Below, piece by piece: positions 16,301-23,260 of a stretch of DNA of 37,559 nt. The position numbers and the translations under genes are program-made. The stretch comes from Lentisphaerota bacterium. GTDB taxonomy: Bacteria > Verrucomicrobiota > Lentisphaeria > Victivallales > Victivallaceae. The notes under the pieces are model-generated. The model had not been told where the DNA came from, did not search any database, and saw only the letters and a list, made by a program, of their open reading frames with translations. The number at the start of each line of letters is the position of its first letter. Positions within the stretch are counted from its first letter, which is position 1. The stretch covers positions 1 through 37,559 of the forward strand of contig SUWB01000034.1 in the NCBI GenBank assembly GCA_015061745.1, in the 5' to 3' direction.

Positions 16301-16532
16301 CGACTCCAATTTCGGAAAAGTCATTTCCAGCCGCCGTATGGAAGCTCATGTGCAGGGCCTTTACGATTACAAAGCGGCAAAACTCTGTCGGGAACTTTTG
16401 AAGAAAAGTCCCAATTCTGCCGCACAGAAAAAACTTGATTCCATTGTCAAGCGTGCCATTGCGGGCAACTGCGATACTATGGACGCCTGCCGCATGGAGT
16501 TGATTCAGCTGGCGGAAACGTTGCAAAAGTAA
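13395..16532 (+). CDS. secreted multi-domain glycoside hydrolase-like protein (LamG + CBM9-like + DUF4091-like)
   Basis: A 1045-residue protein. MKRMLILSSLVPLLLC is a signal peptide; Leu before Cys argues against a lipobox. Residues about 25-230 look like a concanavalin A/LamG domain (SVSLDFKLF, NRWYSLRFG, GVIDNVRITKRFGEN). Residues about 250-430 resemble a CBM9-like or DOMON carbohydrate-binding domain (WKECVEFFLRPNPEKGIYYH, GYEVTLQIPVKEL). The C-terminal half is a barrel of DUF4091/DUF6067 type, with FLAERGVNMIFIDG, IVFYPVDEPSGDP and a tail SSRRMEAHVQGLYDYKAAKL typical of the family. It probably acts on an extracellular polysaccharide in the periplasm or outside. The start at 13395 has AAAGGAA upstream. 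It is the last gene of the operon, before a strong terminator. Confidence 0.65.
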   Translation: MKRMLILSSLVPLLLCGSSIEWKFDKSNDKKSEIKGETFRGALVAPNMGVNGSGALLCNGTVRNHQVLDLTWPEWSVSLDFKLFPRKEKGSRTIFAYERKAWNLSRFLLNITPDGRISASFRVHNHKQKKDLLNYVVISSPVKWQTNRWYSLRFGSKAGGFFKLELDGTVLLMKDKAPALTSLGTAKADRWYPQLTLGCDPAVPQKVLRPLHGVIDNVRITKRFGENRKDSTLGTASFSKVRMEKHILAGSVPHWTCNFDSLDKETEVLGAFQQVDRKFRDKTGTAAMTIKNNMVTVRFRCPVPVGVPFAVKPSDPLWKECVEFFLRPNPEKGIYYHYAVGANNKTYSARNTAANSPDNTFKSAMKSSVRVTSNGYEVTLQIPVKELELENLAPGSEISGNFTRTGASCGGLATWAPMGRSFHLPEQFSKIIIGDYRSWFSKRIAALRKELSTMAAGDLLSRLDAVNALNSAKNITSADAENIHSQLENFRQAIIMRRLEGKKLLIWRPQVWENNIEVALTSQALDKIVLSGARNSKRLFGFAVSNLSDQPFLGQIKLFPGEYPGKSNKNAFGHDAYFTSLFRQVRMYEGLPLHTSSGTACYDALAPLPMNTLVRIPPKTTVPLWAEFSTKNLPAGKYNGTLVLKSGYSGFPVEKIPFEFNCSSVDLGNTFVRNFNYIYMESRSKYNREISTFLAERGVNMIFIDGFANCYPKLDKNGNFDKADFSGFNKLIRNYLDAGIDSSQLGICVYLGWEHKWQRFYYRKFETLADGETRIVKSSTRPPCGTDNPVWEKAMTRYLQLFVGYMVKEFKINPANIVFYPVDEPSGDPADKKSRAHLAIRYGKLIKKALPQCPVMTNPYISKMNPRDFKRALHEYCKVYDIIELYRPRATVASELEIVRKYKRKIWFYHIINKDTSPDVYRRFYWENFRDGSDDVASFWHIDAHAGGDGIDPNDSSGKNRTDYGAVYADSNFGKVISSRRMEAHVQGLYDYKAAKLCRELLKKSPNSAAQKKLDSIVKRAIAGNCDTMDACRMELIQLAETLQK

Positions 16533-16552
16533 TTTTTCTCAACAATCATCAA

Positions 16553-16601
16553 TCAGCCCGGAGCATTTCTTTAAAGAAGTGCGCCGGGCTGAATAATTTT
16601 T
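16553..16601 (+). terminator. intrinsic terminator of the glycosidase-pseudopilin operon
   Basis: TCAGCCCGG (16553-16561) pairs with CCGGGCTGA (16584-16592), with a further TTCTTT/AAAGAA pairing in the loop, followed by AATAATTTTT. Confidence 0.85.
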
Positions 16602-16651
16602 ATTTGCAAGACGCCTGATTCACTAAAGCGCAACAGAGAATAACAGGCAAC

Positions 16652-16687
16652 AAAAAACGGCACTTCCCGAAGGAAGCACCGTTTTTG
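16652..16687 (-). terminator. terminator of the GGGtGRT gene pair
   Basis: On the minus strand a long stem AAAACGGTGCTTCC / GGAAGTGCCGTTTT closes a TTCG tetraloop and is followed by a T-run. The mirror-image T-run on the plus strand suggests it may also work bidirectionally as a backup to the terminator at 16553. Confidence 0.85.
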
Positions 16688-16706
16688 TTTGCAGAAATTG
16701 CAAATA

Positions 16707-17705
16707 TTATGCCATAGCCTGAGCAACAGCCACAGCCACGTCGACGGAAGCACCGACCATAGGGTTATTACCCATACCGATGAGCCCCATCATTTCAACG
16801 TGAGCAGGCACGGAAGAAGAACCTGCGAACTGAGCGTCAGAGTGCATACGGCCCATTGTGTCGGTCATACCGTAGGAAGCAGGACCGGCAGCCATATTGT
16901 CGGGATGCAGGGTACGGCCGGTACCGCCGCCGGAAGCCACTGAGAAGAAGGGCATCCCCTTTTCGATACGCTCTTTCTTGTAGGTGGCCATAACGGGATG
17001 CTGGAAGCGGGTGGGGTTGGTGGAGTTACCGGTAATGGCAATGTCAACACCTTCCAGCCACATAATGGCAACGCCTTCACGGACGTCGTCAGCACCGTAG
17101 CAGCGGACAGCGGCACGTTCGCCCTTGGAATAGGCACGCTCGGAAACGACTTTCACTTTGCCGGTGGCATAGTCAAATTCAGTTTCCACGCCGGTGAAAC
17201 CGTTGATGCGGGAAATGATCTGAGCGGCATCTTTTCCGAGACCGTTGAGGATGACGCGCAGGGGTTCTTTACGGGCTTTGTTGGCACTGCGGGCCAGACC
17301 GATAGCACCTTCAGCGGCTGCGAAAGATTCGTGACCGGCGCAGAAAGCAAAGCATTTGGTCTCGTCGCGGAGCAGCATAGAAGCCAGATTACCGTGTCCG
17401 ATACCGACTTTGCGGTCATCGGCAACAGAACCGGGGATGCAGAAGGACTGGAGTCCTTCGCCCAGAGTTTTTGCAATTTCAGAAGCGACGGTCTGACCGC
17501 GCTTGATAGCGACAGCGGCACCCACAAGGTAGGCCCAGCAGGCGTTTTCAAAGCAGATAGGCTGGATGTCGCGGACACGCTTGATGATGTCCAGACCTTT
17601 GGATTCGGTGATCTGCTTGGCTTCGTCCAGAGAAGCGATGCCGTTGGCTTTCAGGAAGGCTTCGATCTGGGCGATCCGGCGTTCATAACTTTCAAAAAGA
17701 GCCAT
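16707..17705 (-). CDS. GGGtGRT family protein
   Basis: A 332-residue protein with the name-giving motif GGGTGRT at residues 259-265 (FFSVASGGGTGRTLHPDN). Other notable stretches are QPICFENACWAYLVGAAVA, KCFAFCAGHESFAAAEGA and a Gly/Met-rich C-terminus (MMGLIGMGNNPMVGASVDVA). Proteins of this family are known mainly by name and have, as far as I know, no established function. They occur mostly in anaerobes. It follows the IscU-like gene by 24 bases with its own AAGGAG site, so the two are one operon and probably one functional unit. The glycine-rich motif suggests nucleotide or cofactor binding, and the several Cys residues suggest an Fe-S or radical-related role; both are inference. No membrane segments. 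Confidence 0.85.
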   Translation of the reverse strand: MALFESYERRIAQIEAFLKANGIASLDEAKQITESKGLDIIKRVRDIQPICFENACWAYLVGAAVAIKRGQTVASEIAKTLGEGLQSFCIPGSVADDRKVGIGHGNLASMLLRDETKCFAFCAGHESFAAAEGAIGLARSANKARKEPLRVILNGLGKDAAQIISRINGFTGVETEFDYATGKVKVVSERAYSKGERAAVRCYGADDVREGVAIMWLEGVDIAITGNSTNPTRFQHPVMATYKKERIEKGMPFFSVASGGGTGRTLHPDNMAAGPASYGMTDTMGRMHSDAQFAGSSSVPAHVEMMGLIGMGNNPMVGASVDVAVAVAQAMA

Positions 17706-17729
17706 GATTATTACTCCTTAAAATATCAA

Positions 17730-18422
17730 TTACTGCTTGCGGGGGTCGATGACCTTGACCGCATCGGCGAAACGGCCGTAGGTGCCGGTGAACTTCTTGA
17801 GAGCTTCGTTGGCATCCATACCGCCCTTGATGGCGTCAAGCATCTGACCCATCTTGATGAACTGGTAACCGATGACGTGATCTTCTTCGTCAAGAGCAAG
17901 GCCGGTGACATAACCTTCGGCCATTTCCAGATAACGGACGCCCTTGGCGGAAGTTCCGTACATTGTACCGGTGATGCTGCGCAGACCTTTGCCCAGGTCT
18001 TCCAGTCCGGCACCGATGGGGAGACCGCCTTCACTGAAAGCAGTCTGGGTACGGCCGTAAACGATCTGGAGGAAAAGTTCACGCATAGCAGTGTTGATAG
18101 CATCGCAGACCAAGTCGGTATTGAGAGCTTCAAGCAGGGTCTTGCCGGGGAGGATTTCGGCAGCCATAGCGGCAGAGTGGGTCATACCGGAACAACCGAT
18201 GGTTTCCACCAGAGCTTCCTGGATGATGCCTTCTTTGACGTTGAGGGTCAGTTTGCAGGCACCCTGCTGGGGGGCGCACCAGCCCACACCGTGGGTCAGA
18301 CCGGAAATGTCGGTGATTTCCTTGGCTTTAGTCCACTGTCCTTCCTGCGGGATCGGGGCGGGACCGTGTTTCGGACCCTTGGCCACGCAGACCATCTGCT
18401 CGACTTCGTGACTCAGATTCAT
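17730..18422 (-). CDS. IscU/NifU-like iron-sulfur scaffold protein
   Basis: A 230-residue protein. The IscU core is recognisable with its three ligand cysteines spaced as in the family: Cys49 or Cys56 in GWCAPQQGACK, Cys77 in IGCSGMTHS and Cys106 in DLVCDAIN. The C-terminal about 100 residues extend beyond IscU (normally about 130 residues) and are distinctive. The start at 18422 has AAGGAG eight bases upstream, and the promoter is at 18553-18525; the longer ORF to 18485 is rejected. Pairing with the GGGtGRT gene suggests it delivers or holds a cluster for that partner, rather than serving as the general scaffold. No iscS or nifS is nearby. Confidence 0.8.
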   Translation of the reverse strand: MNLSHEVEQMVCVAKGPKHGPAPIPQEGQWTKAKEITDISGLTHGVGWCAPQQGACKLTLNVKEGIIQEALVETIGCSGMTHSAAMAAEILPGKTLLEALNTDLVCDAINTAMRELFLQIVYGRTQTAFSEGGLPIGAGLEDLGKGLRSITGTMYGTSAKGVRYLEMAEGYVTGLALDEEDHVIGYQFIKMGQMLDAIKGGMDANEALKKFTGTYGRFADAVKVIDPRKQ

Positions 18423-18524
18423 CGAGTTTTCTCCTTTGCTTTGGATGTTGTTTCTCGTTTTGGGGAAATATCCATAACCGCACAACCGGAAAAATTCCGG
18501 TCATACCGTCACTATTCTTTCTAT

Positions 18525-18553
18525 AATATACACCATATTTTTCATTTTTCCAA
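18525..18553 (-). promoter_or_regulatory. promoter of the IscU-like/GGGtGRT operon
   Basis: On the minus strand TTGGAA (18553-18548), 17 bases, TATATT (18530-18525). The leader to the ATG at 18422 is about 95 bases. Confidence 0.6.
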
Positions 18554-18562
18554 AAGCAACGA

Positions 18563-18591
18563 TAGATTTTTTTCAAAATTGGTGGTATATT
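18563..18591 (+). promoter_or_regulatory. probable promoter of rnhA
   Basis: TATATT (18586-18591) with a weak -35 TAGATT (18563-18568) at 17 bases. It is divergent from the promoter at 18553-18525. Confidence 0.45.
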
Positions 18592-18624
18592 TTAAAGAAT
18601 TTTTTGAAAGGAACCCCGTAAAAT

Positions 18625-19092
18625 ATGATGAAACAGGTGGAAATCTACACCGACGGTGCCTGCTCCGGAAATCCCGGACCCGGCGGTTACGGTATCATTC
18701 TGACCTATAAACGCCACAAAAAGGAACTGTCTGGCGGCTATTCCCGGACGACGAACAACCGTATGGAACTTCTGGGGGCCATCATCGCTCTGGAAACTTT
18801 GACGGAATCCTGCAATGTGACCTTGTACAGTGATTCACGCTATCTTGTTGACGCCGTGACAAAAAACTGGCTGTGGAGCTGGAGACAGCGCAACTGGATC
18901 AAAGCAGATAAGACACCGGTTAAAAATGTGGATTTGTGGGAACGTTACCTGGCCGTTCAGTCCAAACACCGGATCACGATGGTGTGGGTCAAAGGACACG
19001 CTGAAAATGAAATGAACAACCGCTGCGACGAATTGGCTCGAAATGCCGCCGCAGCTCCGGATCTGCCGGCAGATCCCGGATTGGATGTATAA
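18625..19092 (+). CDS. rnhA: ribonuclease HI
   Basis: A 155-residue type 1 RNase H that cuts the RNA strand of RNA-DNA hybrids in the cytoplasm. The length matches E. coli RnhA. The DEDD carboxylates are present: Asp10 in [16 protein letters not shown], Glu48 in NRMELLGA, Asp70 in YSDSRYLVD and the final Asp in NNRCDELAR. The catalytic His is in [12 protein letters not shown], and the basic handle region [13 protein letters not shown] is also present. Two adjacent ATGs (18625 and 18628) are possible starts, with a GGAACC-type site upstream. An MBL hydrolase follows after 30 bases in the same direction. Confidence 0.96.
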   Translation: MMKQVEIYTDGACSGNPGPGGYGIILTYKRHKKELSGGYSRTTNNRMELLGAIIALETLTESCNVTLYSDSRYLVDAVTKNWLWSWRQRNWIKADKTPVKNVDLWERYLAVQSKHRITMVWVKGHAENEMNNRCDELARNAAAAPDLPADPGLDV

Positions 19093-19122
19093 ATCCCGGA
19101 ACAAAGAAAGAGCTTTTTTTTT

Positions 19123-19917
19123 ATGAAAATCACCGTCGTTACCGGAGAAGGGCAGTCAGCTTCTCTCATCTCTGAATTCGGACTTTCTCTGCTGCTTGAA
19201 AATGAAGGTCAGAGTTTCCTTTTTGATACCGGTGCAGGAGAAGCACTGCTGCCCAATTTGAAAACTTTGGGGATCGCTCCTGAAAAATATGAAAAAGTCA
19301 TTCTGTCACACGGTCATTACGATCACTCCGGCGGTCTGGCTCATTTGACTCCCAGGGAGATCTGGTGCTGTCCCGGGGTGGAAGATCCGCAGTTCAGCCG
19401 TCATTCAGACGGAACAGTCCACGAGATCGGAATGCCTCAAGATGCTTTTCTGGCGGCAAAAAACTCCAAAGTGACTCCCCTCAATCTCTTTGATTACATC
19501 GGATACGGGATTTTTCTCACCGGCCCCATTCCCAGAGTTTCTCCGGAAAACTGCGGCGGAGATTTTTACCACAACGCAGAATGTACCGAAAAGGATATCG
19601 TTCCCGAAGAACAAGCCCTTTTGACCACTGACGGCACCCTTGTTACAGGATGCTGCCACGCCGGAATCATCAATACGCTGCTTTTCTGTTATAAGATCCT
19701 GCCTGAACTTCCGATCAGGACCATTGTCGGCGGGCTCCATTTGAAAAATGCGGATGAGGCACGGCTTGATCAAACTGCCAATATTATCAAACAGTTCAAG
19801 GTGAAAGAACTTTTCCTGATGCACTGTACAGGTGAAAAGGCTGTTGAATATTTGAAAGAACGTTTGCCCCAATGCCGGATCTGTACGCCTGAACTCGGGG
19901 AAACTTTCTGCTGCTGA
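19123..19917 (+). CDS. MBL-fold metallo-hydrolase
   Basis: A 264-residue metallo-beta-lactamase-fold protein of the group that includes proteins annotated as dihydropterin (MptA-like) ribofuranosyl-aminobenzene phosphate synthase. The metal motif is LSHGHYDHSGG (HxHxDH), with further ligands GCCHAGIINT, GGLHL and LMHCTGE. The N-terminus MKITVVTGEG...GLSLLLENEG and FLFDTGAG is typical. It has no signal peptide and so should be cytoplasmic. It probably shares the rnhA transcript (gap 30 bases), which says little about its substrate. Fold certain, reaction unknown. Confidence 0.85.
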   Translation: MKITVVTGEGQSASLISEFGLSLLLENEGQSFLFDTGAGEALLPNLKTLGIAPEKYEKVILSHGHYDHSGGLAHLTPREIWCCPGVEDPQFSRHSDGTVHEIGMPQDAFLAAKNSKVTPLNLFDYIGYGIFLTGPIPRVSPENCGGDFYHNAECTEKDIVPEEQALLTTDGTLVTGCCHAGIINTLLFCYKILPELPIRTIVGGLHLKNADEARLDQTANIIKQFKVKELFLMHCTGEKAVEYLKERLPQCRICTPELGETFCC

Positions 19918-19983
19918 AGCAAGGTCTCTGATAAAGGAAGTGTTTTTCTTTTATTTTTAGTGAAAGAGTACTTCGTTATGGGC

Positions 19984-20012
19984 TTGCATAATTACGCTTG
20001 AGAGGTTATATT
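19984..20012 (+). promoter_or_regulatory. promoter of the six-gene carbohydrate/envelope operon
   Basis: TTGCAT (19984-19989), 17 bases, TATATT (20007-20012), about 50 bases upstream of the ATG at 20063. Confidence 0.6.
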
Positions 20013-20062
20013 TAAGGTATGTAAATCGTTTTTTATGGACAATAAGATAAAGGAAATTGAAA

Positions 20063-21931
20063 ATGTCTAATTACGGTGATCTGATCCAGGAATACTATGT
20101 TAAGAAGTTCCGGGCTAATGCTGCTCAGCGCAAAGCTGAAATCGATGCCCTTAAAACTCCTGAAGATGCAAAGAAATTCATTGCCAAGGTCCGTGCCCGT
20201 ATTGCCGGTGCTTATGATTTTCCCGCTGAAAAATGTGATCTCAATGTCCGGATCACCGGAAGCGTCGAACGGGAAGATCTGATCGTCCAGAACGTGATTT
20301 ATGACAGCCGTCCCAACTTCCCTGTCACGGCCAATCTTTATATTCCTAAAAAACGTACCGGTAAAGTTCCCGGTGTGATTTTCCTTTGCGGCCACTCCGG
20401 TGACGGCAAGTTCTGCGATACCTATCAGGCTGTTATGATGTCTCTCTGCCGCAAAGGCTGTGTCGTCCTCGGTATCGATCCTATCGGTCAGGGGGAAAGA
20501 ACACAGTATCCTTATGAGGAAACGCTGCAAACTGTGACTGAACACAATCTGTTGAGCCGCCGTATGCTGCTTTCAGGCGACAATATCGGTACCTGGCGTG
20601 TTTATGATGCTGTCCGCGGACTTGATTACCTGTTGAGCCGTGAAGAGGTCGACCCCGAAAGAGTCGGTGTCACCGGAAACTCAGGCGGCGGTACTCTGAC
20701 CACTCTGGTGGCAGGTGTGGATGACCGTTTTACCGCTGCCGCCCCCAGCTGCTACATCACCCGCTGGGTGCGTAATGTCGAGAATGAACTGCCCGTCGAT
20801 GCTGAACAGATCCCTCCGGGTGTGGCTGCCGACGGCGGTGAAATGGCCGACTTCCTCATTGCTCAGGCCCCCCGTCCTCTGCTGATCCTCGGTCAGAAAA
20901 ACGACTTCTTCGATATCCGGGGAACCCGGGAAGTTTATGAAGAAGTCAAGCGTATCTACGCTCTGCTCGGCAAGGAAGAAAATGTGGATATCTTTGTGGG
21001 CCCCACAAATCACGGTTATTCCATTCACAACCGTGAAGCCGCTTACGGATTCTTCGGAAAAAACTTCAAACTTGATGCCGATGACAAGGAACCCGAAAAT
21101 CACTATTTCTCTGTCGAGGAACTGACCTGTGCCCCCGGCGGATTTTCTGTCAATGTCCCCGGTTCACTCACCGTTAATGACTATATCGCCAAACGGACTC
21201 TTGAAACTGTTGCCAAACGGCCCAAACTTTCCCCCGATGCACTCCGTGCCGAACTGAAAAAGGTGCTGGGGATCGGTGAGGTCAAAGTTCCCACCTACCG
21301 GCAGCTCCGGGGCAAATATTTCCCCGATGCCAAAAAAGGTTACAGCCGCTACGGTGTGGAAACTGAAGAACATCTGATCTGTACTCTTTCTCTGCTGGGA
21401 GAACTGCCTTCATATCAGCATATCCCTGAATCTGATGTGGCCGAACTCTATATCCCCAACATCAGCAGTCAGGACGAATTGCTTAAGCGGGTCGTTCCCC
21501 AGAGCCGCAAACTTTACGGATTCGACTACCGCGGTGTCGGCGAAAATACTCCTGACGGCTGTGATCAGGGTTCAAGAGAATTCTTTGCCTACTATACCTA
21601 TGACTACCACTACGCCTCACTTGCTCTGCTGCGTAATGAATCTATGCTGGGCAGCCGGGTGTATGATATCCTCTGTGCCATCAAACTGCTTAAGGCTTAC
21701 GGAAACAAAGAGATCGTTCTTACCAGCAGCGGTATCGGTCAGATCCCCGCACTGCTGGCGGCATTCCTGACGGATGAAAAAATCATCCCCAGCTTCGGAC
21801 ACCGTGTCCGCACCTGGCAGGAATCTGCTCTTTCCACCCGGGATATGCTGCCTCAGTCTATGGGACAGTTCAACATCCTCGCCCTCACTGACCTTGACGA
21901 GATCCAGGATCTTGTTGAAGCCGGTAAGTAA
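20063..21931 (+). CDS. two-domain alpha/beta hydrolase (acetyl xylan esterase-like)
   Basis: A 622-residue protein starting at ATG 20063 with AAGGA upstream; a TTG six bases earlier is not needed. The first domain (about 1-340) is an alpha/beta hydrolase. It has the oxyanion region VIFLCGHSGDGK, GIDPIGQGER, the nucleophile elbow GNSGGG with Ser207, an acid candidate in GQKNDFFDI and the His in GPTNHGYS, resembling AXE1 or dienelactone-type esterases. The second half (about 400-622) looks like a degenerate copy of the same fold, with TSSGIGQIPAL in the elbow position and no clear triad. There is no signal peptide, so the esterase should act in the cytoplasm, probably de-acylating imported sugars. 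First gene of a tightly spaced operon. Confidence 0.75.
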   Translation: MSNYGDLIQEYYVKKFRANAAQRKAEIDALKTPEDAKKFIAKVRARIAGAYDFPAEKCDLNVRITGSVEREDLIVQNVIYDSRPNFPVTANLYIPKKRTGKVPGVIFLCGHSGDGKFCDTYQAVMMSLCRKGCVVLGIDPIGQGERTQYPYEETLQTVTEHNLLSRRMLLSGDNIGTWRVYDAVRGLDYLLSREEVDPERVGVTGNSGGGTLTTLVAGVDDRFTAAAPSCYITRWVRNVENELPVDAEQIPPGVAADGGEMADFLIAQAPRPLLILGQKNDFFDIRGTREVYEEVKRIYALLGKEENVDIFVGPTNHGYSIHNREAAYGFFGKNFKLDADDKEPENHYFSVEELTCAPGGFSVNVPGSLTVNDYIAKRTLETVAKRPKLSPDALRAELKKVLGIGEVKVPTYRQLRGKYFPDAKKGYSRYGVETEEHLICTLSLLGELPSYQHIPESDVAELYIPNISSQDELLKRVVPQSRKLYGFDYRGVGENTPDGCDQGSREFFAYYTYDYHYASLALLRNESMLGSRVYDILCAIKLLKAYGNKEIVLTSSGIGQIPALLAAFLTDEKIIPSFGHRVRTWQESALSTRDMLPQSMGQFNILALTDLDEIQDLVEAGK

Positions 21932-21957
21932 GTTCAAAAAAAACACAGGTGAATGTG

Positions 21958-22899
21958 ATGAAAAAAGTAATCGTTTTCGGCGGTACCGGGTGGGTCGGAC
22001 ACAAGATCGCTTTGAAATTTGCTGCGGCAGATTATGATGTGACCGTGGTTTCACGGGGGAATAAAGAGGTCTTTGCCGACCGTCTCAGCGGTCTGCGCAG
22101 AATCAAGGCGGATAAAACTTCTGAAGAAGATATGCGTAATGTTCTTTCTGAAGGGTATGATGTGATCGTTGACAGCGTGCCTCAGCTTGGTTCTATGGAA
22201 TTGATCCATCGGTATGCCGGGAAAAATCTGGCCCATTACATTCACTGTTCTTCCACAGGGGGCTATTCTCCTCTGCCTTTCGTTCCCTGCAATGAAACGG
22301 CTCCTTATGTCGGTTTTGACGGGGGGCGCGGCTGGGTGCAAAAGGCTAAGGTGGATAACTTTGCTATGGAGCTTTTCGGGAAGGACGGATTTCCCGCAAC
22401 GGTGATCCGTCCCTGTTATATCACCGGCGGCGGAGATATGCTGCCTCTTGACAATCTGGGAGGACGACGCAAGGATTTTATTCCGGATATTCTTGCCGGG
22501 AAAGTTCTTGATCTGCCCGGTGACGGACAGGCTTTGCTGCAGCCCATTCACGTTGATGATCTGGCAGACGCCTTTGTTCTGGCGGCCTCCACGCAGATTT
22601 CCGTCGCTCAGAAGTACAACATCTGTCTTTCTCACGCCTTGCCCATCAAACGGTATATTGAACTCAACGCTGAAGCTGTCGGCGGTAAGGCTGAGATCAA
22701 CTTTATGAGTGTTGATGATATGCTTGCCAAGTACGGGAGTGCTGTGGATGAGATCGGATTGCGTTTCTTTGCCACCCATATGTGTTTCACTATTGAAAAG
22801 GCCCGGCGGGAACTGGGATTCAACCCGAAACATACTCCTGAGGAAACCATCCGTGAGACTGCCCGTCTGACGGCCCTGAAATGCGGAGCTTCTCTGTAA
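21958..22899 (+). CDS. NAD-dependent epimerase/dehydratase-like protein
   Basis: A 313-residue extended-SDR protein. The Rossmann motif GGTGWVG is at residues 8-14. HCSSTGGYSPLP marks the active-site Ser/Thr strand, and VIRPCYITGGGD and QPIHVDDLADAF are typical of nucleotide-sugar epimerases and CSP41-like proteins. The usual YxxxK is not obvious: the corresponding stretch is WVQKAKVDNF, with no Tyr. The start at 21958 is chosen over a GTG nine bases earlier because it gives the normal MKKVIVFGGTG terminus. It follows the esterase after 26 bases. It probably converts a nucleotide sugar or acts as a sugar oxidoreductase. Confidence 0.8.
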   Translation: MKKVIVFGGTGWVGHKIALKFAAADYDVTVVSRGNKEVFADRLSGLRRIKADKTSEEDMRNVLSEGYDVIVDSVPQLGSMELIHRYAGKNLAHYIHCSSTGGYSPLPFVPCNETAPYVGFDGGRGWVQKAKVDNFAMELFGKDGFPATVIRPCYITGGGDMLPLDNLGGRRKDFIPDILAGKVLDLPGDGQALLQPIHVDDLADAFVLAASTQISVAQKYNICLSHALPIKRYIELNAEAVGGKAEINFMSVDDMLAKYGSAVDEIGLRFFATHMCFTIEKARRELGFNPKHTPEETIRETARLTALKCGASL

Positions 22900-22903
22900 A
22901 AAA

Positions 22904-23251
22904 ATGAATTGGATTCTTGTCAAAACCATCGGTTTGCTGGTGCTGTCAAACTGCTTTATGACCTTTGCCTGGTACGGGCATCTGAAAAACCTCAACAATA
23001 AACCCTGGATCATTGCCGCACTTGTCAGCTGGGGGATCGCTCTGTTTGAGTACATTATTCAGGTTCCAGCCAACCGGATCGGTCACGACGGCGGTTTGAC
23101 ACTTGCTCAGTTGAAGATCCTGCAGGAGGTCATCACTCTTTCGGTGTTTGTACCTTTTTCTCTGTTATATATGAAGGAATCTTTACGGTGGAACTACCTT
23201 TGGGCAGCCCTTTGTATGGCAGGAGCCGTCTACTTTATTTTCAAGAAATAA
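22904..23251 (+). CDS. DMT/DUF486 family small membrane protein
   Basis: A 115-residue protein with four hydrophobic segments. Diagnostic stretches are NCFMTFAWYGHLK, ALVSWGIALFEYIIQVPANR and ITLSVFVPFSLLYMKE, which match the DUF486 (PF04342) family of four-helix, SMR-like DMT proteins. It lies in the inner membrane, perhaps as a dimer. The ATG is four bases after the preceding stop, so translation is coupled. Its cargo is unknown; the operon context of sugar and envelope genes hints at a lipid- or sugar-linked substrate, but this is inference. Confidence 0.85.
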   Translation: MNWILVKTIGLLVLSNCFMTFAWYGHLKNLNNKPWIIAALVSWGIALFEYIIQVPANRIGHDGGLTLAQLKILQEVITLSVFVPFSLLYMKESLRWNYLWAALCMAGAVYFIFKK

Positions 23252-23260
23252 GCTGAAATT

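Noticed and set aside
9591-16532. A polysaccharide utilisation locus of the Bacteroidetes type
   Set aside because: No SusC/SusD pair, no TonB-dependent receptor and no hybrid regulator are present.
16998-18710. A 570-codon open frame on the plus strand
   Set aside because: It lies exactly antisense to the GGGtGRT and IscU-like genes, which have clear motifs, ribosome binding sites, promoter and terminator, and it runs on into rnhA. It is a shadow of biased codon use.
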